NCBI GenBank assembly: GCA_937928595.1
Contig: CALGJV010000022.1
Location: 62,001-126,000 of the forward strand
Direction: 5' to 3'
DNA: 64,000 nucleotides
Source of the DNA: an uncultured Phycisphaerae bacterium
GTDB taxonomy: Bacteria > Planctomycetota > Phycisphaerae > UBA1845 > Fen-1342
In this document: positions 27,244 to 34,793 of the stretch, piece after piece
How the letters are laid out: the number at the start of each line of letters is the position of its first letter
Numbering within the stretch: the stretch's first letter is position 1
Made by a program: the position numbers and the translations under genes
The notes under the pieces: generated by a model
What the model saw: the letters and a program-made list of their open reading frames with translations, nothing else
Told to the model about the DNA's origin: nothing
Databases searched by the model: none

Positions 27244-28188
27244 ATGAGCCGCCTGTTCGACGACATCACCCGTACCGTCGGCGGTACGCCGCTGGTACGC
27301 CTGAACCGCCTGATTCCCGCCCCGGCGACCGTCTACGCCAAGCTGGAGTTCTTCAACCCGCTCAAGAGCGTCAAGGACCGCATCGGCGTGGCCATGATCG
27401 AGGACGGTCTGCGTCGCGGCGCCATCACCGCCGACACGACGATCATCGAGCCGACGTCCGGCAACACGGGCATCGCCCTCGCGCTGGTCTGCGCCGCCCG
27501 CGGACTCAAGCTCGTGCTGACCATGCCCGAGAGCATGAGCCTCGAGCGCCGCGCGGTGCTGCGCCATCTGGGCGCCGAGCTTGTCCTCACGCCCGCCCCG
27601 GAGGGCATGAAGGGCGCGATCGCCAAGGCCGAGCAGCTGGTCGCGTCCACGGCCAACTCCTACATGCCGCAGCAGTTCTCCAACCCGGCCAACGTCGAGA
27701 TCCACCGGCAGACGACGGCCGAGGAGATCTGGCGCGACACCGACGGCCGCGCCGACGTGCTCGTCGCCGGGGTCGGCACGGGCGGAACCATCACGGGCGT
27801 CGGCGAGGTCATCAAGCAGCGCAAGGCGTCCTTTCGCTGCGTCGCCGTGGAACCGGCCGCGTCACCGGTCATCACACAGGCCCGCGCCGGGCAGCCGTTG
27901 GCTCCGGCGCCGCACAAGATCCAGGGCATCGGCGCCGGTTTCATCCCGCGGAATCTGAACCTCGACATCGTCGATGACGTGGTGACGGTGTCCAACGACG
28001 ACGCCTTCGCCTGGGCCCGCCGCGCGGCTCGCGAGGAGGGCATCGCCTGCGGCATCAGCTCCGGCGCCGCGCTGTGCGCCGCCCACGCGCTGGCCGGCCG
28101 GCCCGAGTACCGCGGCAAATTCATCGTCGTGATTCTGGCTTCGGCCGCCGAGCGCTACCTCTCCACGCCGCTGTTCGAGCAAGGCTGA
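27244..28188 (+). CDS. cysK: Cysteine synthase (O-acetylserine sulfhydrylase)
   Basis: PLP enzyme that makes L-cysteine from O-acetylserine and sulfide (cytoplasm). 314 residues, typical. The PLP-binding Lys44 is in [11 protein letters not shown], the substrate loop is TSGNTG (about 71-76), the phosphate loop [12 protein letters not shown] (about 177-188), and the C-terminal ISSGAA contacts the PLP ring nitrogen. The start is preceded by GGAGGTACCGT, a strong ribosome-binding site. It stands alone, 85 bases after the rhomboid gene. Confidence 0.95.
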   Translation: MSRLFDDITRTVGGTPLVRLNRLIPAPATVYAKLEFFNPLKSVKDRIGVAMIEDGLRRGAITADTTIIEPTSGNTGIALALVCAARGLKLVLTMPESMSLERRAVLRHLGAELVLTPAPEGMKGAIAKAEQLVASTANSYMPQQFSNPANVEIHRQTTAEEIWRDTDGRADVLVAGVGTGGTITGVGEVIKQRKASFRCVAVEPAASPVITQARAGQPLAPAPHKIQGIGAGFIPRNLNLDIVDDVVTVSNDDAFAWARRAAREEGIACGISSGAALCAAHALAGRPEYRGKFIVVILASAAERYLSTPLFEQG

Positions 28189-28490
28189 GCCCGAGCGGAT
28201 ACGGTGCATGAGAGCCTGCCTGTAGCGGCCGATGCCCCTGTCGGCTGAGCACGCAACGGCCCCTCGCCTGCTCCCGGCGCACGCGCGGGATGTCCGGCGC
28301 TCCCGAGCGCGAAGCGCCGGCGGGCGATGACACCACGGCGGTCGCAGCCCGACCATGGCCCTGCAACGGCCCTTGACCGGTGCCACACCGGCACACCGGC
28401 ACACCTCGCGTGCCGGACGCCCTCGCGTCCCGCGTCGACGCGAAGAACGCCGGCCATGTCCCGAGCCGCCCACGCGAGTATCATGCCCCC
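28189..28490. other. Intergenic stretch after cysK
   Basis: About 300 bases without a gene. It includes a short tandem CCGGCACA-type repeat (around 28,382-28,405) and a hairpin-prone segment near 28,222-28,245 (GCGGCCGATGCCCCTGTCGGCTG). The rest is ordinary G+C-rich spacer. Confidence 0.4.
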
Positions 28491-28566
28491 ATGCCTATCG
28501 AGCCCATGCAGCCGGCCGACCACGCCGCGGTGAGCGCGTTGGTCCGCGCATGCTTTGACTGGCCAG
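28491..28566 (+). pseudogene. GNAT acetyltransferase N-terminal remnant, cut by an IS element
   Basis: The frame starting at ATG 28,491 reads MPIEPMQPADHAAVSALV and on to RACFDW. This is the typical first strand and helix of a GNAT N-acetyltransferase. It then runs directly into the left end of the IS1182-like element. No continuation of an acetyltransferase is recognisable beyond the right end at 30,115, so the rest of the gene has been lost. Confidence 0.55.
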
Positions 28567-30032
28567 CAGTCCGTTGTAGAAGTCGTCTTGCCGCGCTCGC
28601 TTACGCGGCAAGCGCCGATTCGGGCCAGCGGCCGGGTTTATCTGCAGATCGCGCGCAGAGGCGATTGTCAAGACCGCAACGACGCGCCAGAGCGCGTAGC
28701 CAGCCGGCGCAGGCGAAGCCGCCGCCCGGGCCGCGTCCACCCAGCCCCGCGGCGTCCCGTGGCCGGTCCGCTTCCGCATCAGCAGCCCCAGAGTGAAGCC
28801 GGCGATGTGGATCACGCAGCGTTTCGCGATCTTCTCCCGCCCCTTCAGCCAGACCCGCCGCATGCCTCCATCGTCCAACGCGTGTTCGAACGTCCGTTCC
28901 ACCTATTCGCCGCGCCGCCGATGCAAGCGTTTGGAGCGCGCCCCGCGCCGCCGCCGCCGGTTGCGGTCCACCGCCTGCTGCGCGCGACGCTTGTATTCCT
29001 GCTCATCCGGATCGTCCGCCATGCAACACTGCCGCCCGCGGTCCGGCTCCGCAATGCAGCCGCGAATGTCCAGCTCTTCCAGGTTCACGAGCGTCCGGGC
29101 ACTGTGGTACCCCTTGTCCTGAACCGTGGCCTGAATGTGCCGTTGCTCTTGCGGAGCCGGCCCCCCCGTTGGCCTGACAGGTCGCCTGCCCCTGAGCGTC
29201 TTCGCGGACATCCTGGAGCGAGGTCGCCGCCTTTTCCAGCGTGCCCCACATCGTGGTCGTGTGGCCTTCGTTCGCCAAGTGAATCTCCGCCGCCACGATC
29301 GCGCGCGTGTCCAGGTCCACCGCGTGCTCGTTCTTATCGGCGAAATGCACGGCCGTCCTTCATTTTGGTGATCTTGGCCTCGGGATCGTTCGGGTTGAAC
29401 CAGTCGTCGTTGCTGGTACGCTTGTCCTTCCGCTGGCGATCGAACTTCGCCAGCTGTTCCGCCGTCGGCGTTTCAATCCCCGACGCCTTCGCCAACTCCG
29501 TCAGGAACTCGCGATAGCTCTGCCCGCTGTCCCGCCGCACGATCGACTTCAGCGCCGCATCCGCTTCCAGCGTGCTGGCATCGATGCCCAGGGTCTGGCC
29601 TTTCAATAAGCCCTGTTCCCTCAAGCGCTCGAGCACCCAGTCGAAGACCGCCTGGTGCGTCTCCAGGTCGATCCGGTTCCGCGTCCGCGACAGGCTGGAA
29701 TGGTCCGGCGTGCCCTCGTCCACCCGGTAGCCCAGGAAGGCCCGCAACGCCAGCGAGTCCGCACACCGCCAGGCGATCTCGCGCTCGCTGTCGAGCTTTT
29801 CGAAGTAGCCCAGCAGCCGCATGCGGAAGTACACCCCCGGCGGAATCGAGGGCCGCCCCAGGGTGGCGGCGTAGAACTGCTGGCAGCTGGCCTAGCAGAA
29901 CAGATCGAACCCGGCCGCCGCCAGCAGGGCGTTGAGCTGCTGGTAGAACGCGTGGGCCGGCGCGGGGGCCAGCCGGTCCGTCGCGATCCACAAGTCCGCC
30001 TGCCGTTGCGCGGGCCGCTGTCCCATCGCCAT
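28567..30032 (-). pseudogene. IS1182-family transposase pseudogene
   Basis: DDE-type transposase in pieces. It begins at the ATG of MAMGQRPAQRQADL, after GGAGG. An in-frame TAG follows after AGFDLFC (near 29,893). The core then reads RMRLLGYFEKLDSEREIAWR, GIDASTLEADAALKSIVRRD and the RKDKRTSNDDWFNPNDPEAK segment typical of IS1182. A frameshift near 29,345 moves to ADKNEHAVDLDTRAI (second catalytic Asp), another near 29,200 to VQDKGYHSARTL. A second TAG before VERTFEHALDDGGMRR removes the region with the last catalytic Glu. Two stops and two frameshifts mean it is inactive. Confidence 0.85.
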
Positions 30033-30115
30033 GACGCCATCCTCCGTGACCATTCGATCGGGCCGTATTCTAGCATTCCTAGTTCATGCGGTCCAGCGAC
30101 TCTTGCAACGGACTG
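28567..30115 (-). mobile_element. IS1182-like insertion sequence, decayed
   Basis: Terminal inverted repeats of 19 nt match at 16 positions (CAGTCCGTTGTAGAAGTCG at the left; CAGTCCGTTGCAAGAGTCG read inward from the right), with one transposase gene on the minus strand between them. No convincing target-site duplication is visible in the flanks, which suggests later change or deletion on one side. The element interrupts an acetyltransferase gene and abuts a degenerate repeat on the right. It is about 1.55 kb, the expected size of the family. Confidence 0.82.
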
Positions 30116-30447
30116 TTAACTCGCCCGCATCACCTCCCCCGGTTCCGCGCACTCAAGCCCCCACTTCCCGCCTGGGCTCCCGAACGGCCTCCAACGTGCC
30201 GCCGCGGCCGCGTGCCGCCGCGCCCGCGTGCCGCCGCGCCCCCAATTCTGTGCCTGTGTGCCCCGCAGCTTCGCGCTCTCCGCTTCACGCCGCTGCGCTC
30301 TCCTGCTTTGCGCCCGCGTGCCTCCGTCGCTCCGCAGCTCCGCGGCTCTCCCTGTTGTAGCCGCGTGCCTTCCCTGCGCTCCTGGCTTACTACTTCGAGC
30401 CTCCGTGCCTTCTTGCCTTCGTGCCTCTCTGCTCCCTGCCTTCCCTC
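30116..30447. repeat. Degenerate tandem repeat ('GTGCC' array)
   Basis: Three 16-bp copies in a row lie at 30,194-30,241 (ACGTGCCGCCGCGGCC, then GCGTGCCGCCGCGCCC twice). Looser copies sharing CGTGCCT or CGCTCC continue to about 30,440 (near 30,320, 30,364 and 30,400-30,420). On the minus strand it reads as repeated AAGGCACGAAGGCACGGAGG, a low-complexity pattern I have seen in intergenic DNA of many bacteria. It lies just downstream of the isomerase gene and abuts the IS right end. No gene is supported here. Confidence 0.6.
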
Positions 30448-31236
30448 TCACCCCCACCGCTTCCGGATCCGTTCCGCCCCCCACAGGCACACCTCCCACA
30501 GGTTCGCGATCGGCTGCCGCGTGTACGGCAGCGTGGGCATGTACCCCGGCGGGCCGTATTCCGGCGTGAACGTCAGCGTGGCCGCGCCGGCCGCCCGATG
30601 CGCGTCGCGGATTCGGTCCCACAGCTCCTCGTGCCGCGCCACGTAGTGCGCCACCTCCGGCGCTCGCGGATCGGCCACCTGCGGCCCCTCCTCCCAGCCC
30701 ACGCGCCCGTGAATGTGGATCGCGCGGCGGCACGCCTGCGTGACCCAGTCCTCCATGTCCTTCAGCAGCGACTCGCACACGCAGCACCAGTGGCTGAAGT
30801 CGGCGCAGAGCTTGAGGCTCGGAAACTCGTCGAGGTACCGCACGGTCGTCCACGGCGCGAAGAACAGCCGGTGCCGATGCGTCTCGTGCGCCACCGGAAT
30901 CCCGATATCCTGCTCGGCACTGAGCGCCGCCCGCAGGAACTTGCAGCCTTCCTCGAACGTCATCTTGTCCCGGCCGCTGTGCATCGTGACCTTCGAGGGG
31001 CCGTACGCGGCGATCTGCCGCAGAGCCGGTGCGATCTCGCCCGCGTCCATGGGGAAAACCATGCCGATGAAATCGAGCCCGAGCTCGCCGCACCAGTCGC
31101 GCCACGCCGTCGGCTCGACGCCGGGTACGCCGAATTCGATCCCGTCGTATCCGGCGGCCCGGATCCGCTGAAGGTCGTCGCGCGTCGCGCGCGCCTCCGC
31201 ATCACCCCACAACGCCTTATATACCTTGAGCTGCAC
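30448..31236 (-). CDS. Sugar phosphate isomerase/epimerase (xylose-isomerase-like TIM barrel)
   Basis: 262-residue TIM-barrel protein of the AP-endonuclease-2 superfamily. The N-terminus is IRAAGYDGIEFGVPG (about 27-41). Metal-binding segments are HETHRHRLFF (about 117-126), LCADFSHWCCV (about 143-153) and HIHGRVGWEEG (about 174-184); together they supply the expected His/Asp/Glu set. There is no signal peptide, so it acts in the cytoplasm. Members of this family isomerise or epimerise keto-sugars. They are numerous in planctomycetes and their substrates are usually unknown. Confidence 0.82.
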   Translation of the reverse strand: MQLKVYKALWGDAEARATRDDLQRIRAAGYDGIEFGVPGVEPTAWRDWCGELGLDFIGMVFPMDAGEIAPALRQIAAYGPSKVTMHSGRDKMTFEEGCKFLRAALSAEQDIGIPVAHETHRHRLFFAPWTTVRYLDEFPSLKLCADFSHWCCVCESLLKDMEDWVTQACRRAIHIHGRVGWEEGPQVADPRAPEVAHYVARHEELWDRIRDAHRAAGAATLTFTPEYGPPGYMPTLPYTRQPIANLWEVCLWGAERIRKRWG

Positions 31237-31264
31237 CGTCGTCTCCCGTGAGTTCCGCCGCGCC

Positions 31265-31639
31265 TCAGGCCGGCTCCGGGCAGTACGCCGCCCAGCAGCC
31301 CGCCTCCTCCTCGACCTCGACCCGCGTCAACCGCGCCCCCGGCCCGACCGCGGGCGCCAGGGCCCGCGCGATATGCACCGCCACGCGCTCGGCCGACGGG
31401 TTGCCGTCGCCCAGACCGGGAACAATGTTCAGGTTCTGCCCCTCGAGCGCCCCGAGCACCCGCCGGAGGTGCTGGCGCAGCGGCACGAAATCGACGAGCA
31501 CATCCATCGCGTCCAGTTCCGGTCCGGCACAGGTCACCCGCACATGCCACTCGTGCGCGTGCAACTGCTCGAGCGCACCGTCCAGCAGGCGCAACTGATG
31601 CACCGCATGAAACTGTCCGGCCAGCATCACCTCGAACAT
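31265..31639 (-). CDS. 6-pyruvoyl-tetrahydropterin synthase/QueD-like protein with altered active site
   Basis: 124 residues, normal for the T-fold PTPS family. The zinc triad is intact: His14 in FHAVHQL and His27/His29 in EQLHAHEWHV. The catalytic Cys four residues before the first HxH histidine is Leu here, and Glu24 gives an E-x-x-H-x-H arrangement like the PTPS-III type. The Asp-His dyad (LDHxxLN in QueD) is replaced by LEGQNLN. The usual QueD reaction is therefore doubtful; a PTPS-III-like or divergent pterin role is possible. The start is the ATG of MFEVMLAG. It lies 28 bases upstream of the isomerase start in the same direction. Confidence 0.78.
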   Translation of the reverse strand: MFEVMLAGQFHAVHQLRLLDGALEQLHAHEWHVRVTCAGPELDAMDVLVDFVPLRQHLRRVLGALEGQNLNIVPGLGDGNPSAERVAVHIARALAPAVGPGARLTRVEVEEEAGCWAAYCPEPA

Positions 31640-31886
31640 CGCCAATCCGCGCTCGGCCCGGGGACACATGCCGCCGCGGCGACGCCGCCCGCGGCCGGCC
31701 GGCACCCCGCGGATGCCGCGTCGATTGTAGACCTGCCGCCCGCCGCGGCCCATCGCGGCCTCTGTTTCAACGTCGGCCACCGGCCGGCCGATAGAACCTG
31801 CGCGGCCCCCGCGGGCGTCCCGAGGCCGAGGCGCCGCGGAGCACGGCCGAAGGCGTCCGCCGCGGCGCGACGAGGCCCGAATCCTC

Positions 31887-32189
31887 ATGCCGTCAACTTC
31901 GAGAAACCCCGCCGGCGCGTGTCCCCTGTCTTCGCCGGGGCGTATTCCGCGTCTGGCGCGGCCGGAAGCGCACGCGCACGGGCGCCCGGGGTTCGTCCGG
32001 CCGTCGGTGCTGCTGATTGCCATGACGTCGGTCGTGAGCGGGTGCAACAACAACGCCGACGTGAACTACAACCGTTACGCGACTCTCGACAGCAACCTGC
32101 CCGCGCTCGAATCGGCCGACGCCGCGGTCCAGTGGTGCGAAGACCGCATCTACGATCTCGACGAGCGGTTGGAACTGTGGCTGTATTGA
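31887..32189 (+). CDS. Small putative lipoprotein
   Basis: 100 residues with a hydrophobic stretch, SVLLIAMTSVVSGC, ending in a lipobox with Cys53, then a short acidic mature part, YRYDLDERLELWLY-like at the C-terminus. The 52 residues before the Cys are long for a signal peptide, so the true start may be the in-frame GTG just before LLIAMTSVVSGC. It converges on the minus-strand RNA-like element. I do not recognise the mature part. Confidence 0.45.
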   Translation: MPSTSRNPAGACPLSSPGRIPRLARPEAHAHGRPGFVRPSVLLIAMTSVVSGCNNNADVNYNRYATLDSNLPALESADAAVQWCEDRIYDLDERLELWLY

Positions 32190-32225
32190 GCCCCCTCGGC
32201 TGCTGCGGCTCGCAAGCGGCGCATG
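32190..32225. other. Short gap between the lipoprotein stop and the RNA unit
   Basis: 36 bases of G+C-rich spacer separating the two convergent transcription units. Nothing else is seen. Confidence 0.4.
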
Positions 32226-32262
32226 AAAAAAGCGACGCGAGGAACAGCGAACCGCTCGTCCG
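32226..32262 (-). terminator. Probable 3' end of the structured RNA
   Basis: On the minus strand, an AGCG-GTT-CGCT hairpin and a looser outer pairing (GACGAG with CTCGCGTC) are followed by GCTTTTTTC, six U residues at 32,231-32,226. It also faces the plus-strand lipoprotein gene. Confidence 0.45.
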
Positions 32263-32266
32263 ACCC

Positions 32267-32355
32267 TTCAGAGTATTCGGTCACGTTGCTCGCACCACCG
32301 GCGTTCCCGCCGCGGCGCGTCCGCTCGGAATTAGCTGCCCGTTCAGAGTATCCGG
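32267..32355. repeat. Direct repeat of a 14-mer, 75 bp apart
   Basis: TTCAGAGTATTCGG at 32,267-32,280 and TTCAGAGTATCCGG at 32,342-32,355 differ at one base. Both are A+T-rich for this genome and lie within the 3' part of the RNA-like unit. Confidence 0.5.
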
Positions 32356-33296
32356 CCCGTCGAAGTACCGCGGTCATGGGTTCCGCGATCCCGCTCTGCC
32401 GTTGGCCGTTTCCCCGGCTGTGCGGTGTTTCCTCGACGCGCTGCGCCAGCCACAGTTAAGCGACCGGTGCGTCCTCTCTTCGGGTTTCGCGTTCCTCCAG
32501 CGTCTTGCCCAACGTGCCCTAGCCAACCCGCCGCAGCGAACCGGCTCCTCTCATGGGCTTTCGTTCCCTTCAGCACTCGCGGGTTCGGAGGTCCACAGTC
32601 CGCGGGCTTTGCCTGCCCGCTCCGTTCCGCCCTCAGGGTTTGGCTACCCTCTCGGCGGCTTACTCCCTCCGAGCCCCTGCCGGCTCTTTTTCACGCCGGC
32701 GGCGCTCTTGGGATTCACCCTTCGGAGCTTCCTCCTCCCGGAAGGTATCCGCCGCGTTTCCGCGGGGAAGGGCCCACATACCGTTTCTCCTGCCGGTTTT
32801 CCCGCCGCCGAAGCGGTAGGCCGGCCCAGCAGGCCGCGGTTCCTGGGCTTCAACCCTTCCGGGAGTCCCTGGCGACCGGACGCAGGATTAGTACGCCGAC
32901 CGCTGGCTGCTCCCTTGGGCTTCGCCCTTCCAGGGTTCCCCAGCGAAGGCCTGGCCCGGGATTTCGCCCGGACTCCTCCCACGCGCTTCCGCGAACACCG
33001 AGCCTCACGGCCCGGAGACGCCGGCGCCTCGGAGTCTCAATCAGCCCTCGCCCGGTCCCACCCACGCCACCCGGCAAACCGGGTTCGACGGGCGGAACGA
33101 CCCTCATAGGGTTCTGGCACCGGGACGCTCCCGACCGTTCGAGCCAGCCGCCATCCGGGCTATGTGTTCACCTCGCGCCGTGCCGTACATCGCTGCCGAC
33201 TACCGACGCTCTTTGGATGACGGACCTCGCTCTGCCGGAGCCGCTCGGGACAGTCCTGAGGTGCCGAGCGTTCGCGACCTCAACGTCGCAAGAGCA

Positions 33297-33325
33297 AATA
33301 TAGCCGCGCTTTGCGCGAGTGCCAA
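33297..33325 (-). promoter_or_regulatory. Near-consensus sigma-70-type promoter for the structured RNA
   Basis: Read on the minus strand, TTGGCA (33,325-33,320), a 17-bp spacer and TATATT (33,302-33,297) each match the consensus at five of six positions. Transcription would begin near 33,290, at the edge of the hairpin-rich element. It is the best -35/-10 pair I found in the window. Confidence 0.6.
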
Positions 33326-33643
33326 AGAAAAACGCCCACCTGCCCGCGTTGACACGCTGTCACAAACGACTTGCGCACGTCCCATAGCGCGCAACCCGCG
33401 GCGCGCACGGCGCTAGGCGAACGCGTACGATGCGCAAGAATCTCGCAAAAACTCGAGAATTCACTGCTTGTCCACAACCCGTCCCCGAGAGGCCCCCCGG
33501 CAGTGCGCGCTCCCGACCGGCCAACCCGGGCGTCCGTGCTTGTTTCCCGCAACGCACTCGGCCACAATACACCCCGGCTTGGTGAGTCGGCCTAGGATGA
33601 AACGGTTAACCAGCCGTATTCGCAGCCTTAATGCGAGAAGCTC
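33326..33643. other. Upstream spacer between the RNA promoter and the URO-D-like gene
   Basis: About 320 bases with no gene. It contains a palindrome, TGACA-cgc-TGTCA (near 33,350), a stretch of CpG-rich sequence, a DnaA-box-like TTGTCCACA at 33,468-33,476 and CACAATACACC near 33,562, which resembles other -10 regions here in its ACAAT core. The promoter of the next gene should lie in this stretch. Confidence 0.4.
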
Positions 33644-34711
33644 ATGACCAGCCGCGAGATTGTCAAACGCGCGATCACCTTCCAGAACCCGCCGCGCTTG
33701 CCCATGAAGTTCGACATCGTCGGCGTCAACGACTGCTACGACGTCTGGACGATCGATCCGACCGGCTGGGAGTGGGGCTTCAAGGGTCGCACCGTCGACG
33801 AATGGGGTTGCGTCTGGGGCGTCACCGACGTCTCCAACACCGGCCAGGTCATTGAGCACCCGCTGGCAGACATCACGCAACTCAAGCACTATCGCTGGCC
33901 CGACCCGGATGACCCGCGCCGTTACAAGGGCTTCGCCGAACAGATGGCCGGGGCCGGCGAGAAGTTCGTCATGTTCTGCTTTGGGCAGGGCATCTGGGAG
34001 CGGCTGCACATGCTGCTCGGCATGGACAAGGCGATGCTCGCGTTTGTGCGGCACAAGGACGAAGTCCACGAGATTCTCGATCACGTGCTCGACCACCACA
34101 TCCGCGTGCTGCGGCGCTGCCATGAAATCGCCGGCGGGCGGCTCGACGCGGCCGCGATGGCCGACGACTGGGGCGTGCAGGACCGGGCGTTTGTGAGCCC
34201 GAAGATGTTCCGCGAGTTCTTCAAGCCGCGCTACGCGAAGTGGTTCGCGGCGATCAAGGAGCTCGGGCTGCACACGTGGATGCACTCCTGCGGGAGGATC
34301 AACACGATCGTCCCCGAACTCATCGAATGCGGCCTGGAGGTAATCAACAATCAGCAGCCGAACACGGTCGGCCTGCGCGAGTTCGGTGCCGCCTTCCGGG
34401 GCAAGATCTGCTTCGAGGCCATCGTGGACACGCAGAACACGCTGCCCCGCGGCACCTACGACGAAATCCGCCAGCAGGCGTACGACATCATCGAGTACTA
34501 CGGGACGCCGCAGGGCGGCCTGATCGCCAGCGACTACAACGACGCCGAGGCGATCGGGGTCACAACCGACCGCCGGTACGTCATGTTCGAAGCGTTCGCC
34601 TCGCGCGGGAACTACCCCAACTACCAGGAAATCCTGGAGCGCGCCCGGCGTGGCGAGGTGGAGCGCGGCCACCTGTGGGGCCGGGCCACCGAGACGGCCT
34701 CGCCGACGTAG
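33644..34711 (+). CDS. Uroporphyrinogen decarboxylase (URO-D) family protein
   Basis: 355 residues, TIM barrel of the URO-D/corrinoid methyltransferase superfamily. Visible segments are MADDWGVQDRAFVSPKMFREF (about 168-188), HTWMHSCGRINTIVPELIECG (about 206-226, with the HSCG metal-type motif) and the INNQQPNTVGLREFG region. The N-terminal Arg-rich decarboxylase motif of HemE is absent. It is probably a methyltransferase-like or unassigned member, as is usual for the expanded planctomycete set, and not the heme enzyme. It is followed by dapF after 82 bases. Confidence 0.85.
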   Translation: MTSREIVKRAITFQNPPRLPMKFDIVGVNDCYDVWTIDPTGWEWGFKGRTVDEWGCVWGVTDVSNTGQVIEHPLADITQLKHYRWPDPDDPRRYKGFAEQMAGAGEKFVMFCFGQGIWERLHMLLGMDKAMLAFVRHKDEVHEILDHVLDHHIRVLRRCHEIAGGRLDAAAMADDWGVQDRAFVSPKMFREFFKPRYAKWFAAIKELGLHTWMHSCGRINTIVPELIECGLEVINNQQPNTVGLREFGAAFRGKICFEAIVDTQNTLPRGTYDEIRQQAYDIIEYYGTPQGGLIASDYNDAEAIGVTTDRRYVMFEAFASRGNYPNYQEILERARRGEVERGHLWGRATETASPT

Positions 34712-34753
34712 GTTCACACGCCCCGCGGCCGGGCCGCGACGCCGCGCGAATCG

Positions 34754-34775
34754 GCGCGCCCGGCCACCGGCGCGC
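34754..34775 (+). terminator. Hairpin between the URO-D-like gene and dapF
   Basis: A perfect 7-bp stem, GCGCGCC with GGCGCGC, around an 8-nt loop, 43 bases after the URO-D-like stop. It has no T tract and lies just before the dapF -10 box. Confidence 0.35.
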
Positions 34776-34778
34776 GGT

Positions 34779-34784
34779 TACACT
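34779..34784 (+). promoter_or_regulatory. dapF -10 box close to the start codon
   Basis: TACACT ends 9 bases before the ATG of dapF. The predicted transcription start would leave a leader of only a few nucleotides. Confidence 0.35.
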
Positions 34785-34793
34785 GCGCGCACC

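Larger units (their letters stand above)
32226..33290 (-). ncRNA. Candidate long structured non-coding RNA
   Basis: About 1.06 kb without a credible protein gene. On the minus strand it begins just after a TTGGCA-17-TATATT promoter, and a U6 tract marks its likely end. In between are many perfect hairpins: 33,242-33,270 (7 bp), 33,114-33,147 (5-bp outer stem), 33,121-33,133, 33,100-33,112, 33,070-33,083 and 32,956-32,971. A repeated module, GAAGGG...GAA...CCCA, occurs four times. Unpaired segments on this strand are purine-rich, as in folded RNAs. Plus-strand conceptual translations (LRSFLLPEGIRRVS, PRFLGFNPSGSPW) resemble 'hypothetical proteins' I recall from many phyla. That would indicate nucleotide-level rather than protein conservation. 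I cannot assign it to a known RNA class. Confidence 0.5.

Noticed and set aside
28903-29895. Two in-frame TAG codons in the transposase as possible recoding
   Set aside because: There are also two frameshifts in the same gene, and TAG serves as a normal stop for other genes here (for example at 34,709), so decay is the simple explanation.
31226-33109. A 627-codon open frame on the plus strand through the RNA-like element
   Set aside because: It runs antisense to a recognisable PTPS-like gene and isomerase start, then through the lipoprotein region and hairpin-rich DNA. The translation is Arg/Pro/Ser-rich and has no domain. High G+C content keeps frames open by chance.
32450-33290. Identification of the element as a group II intron or a HEARO/OMEGA RNA
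   Set aside because: I could not find the group II domain V pattern near its 3' end, there is no reverse transcriptase or IscB/IsrB gene, and the unit seems too long for an OMEGA RNA. Left unassigned pending an Rfam search.
32425-33303. Plus-strand 292-codon frame with LRSFLLPEG and FLGFNPSGSPW peptides
   Set aside because: It resembles commonly annotated hypothetical proteins, but the repeated peptides are explained by a repeated hairpin at nucleotide level. The promoter and U tract are on the other strand.
33468-33476. TTGTCCACA, a DnaA-box-like sequence
   Set aside because: Only one copy is found, without a cluster, an AT-rich unwinding element or dnaA/dnaN nearby. It is not evidence of an origin.
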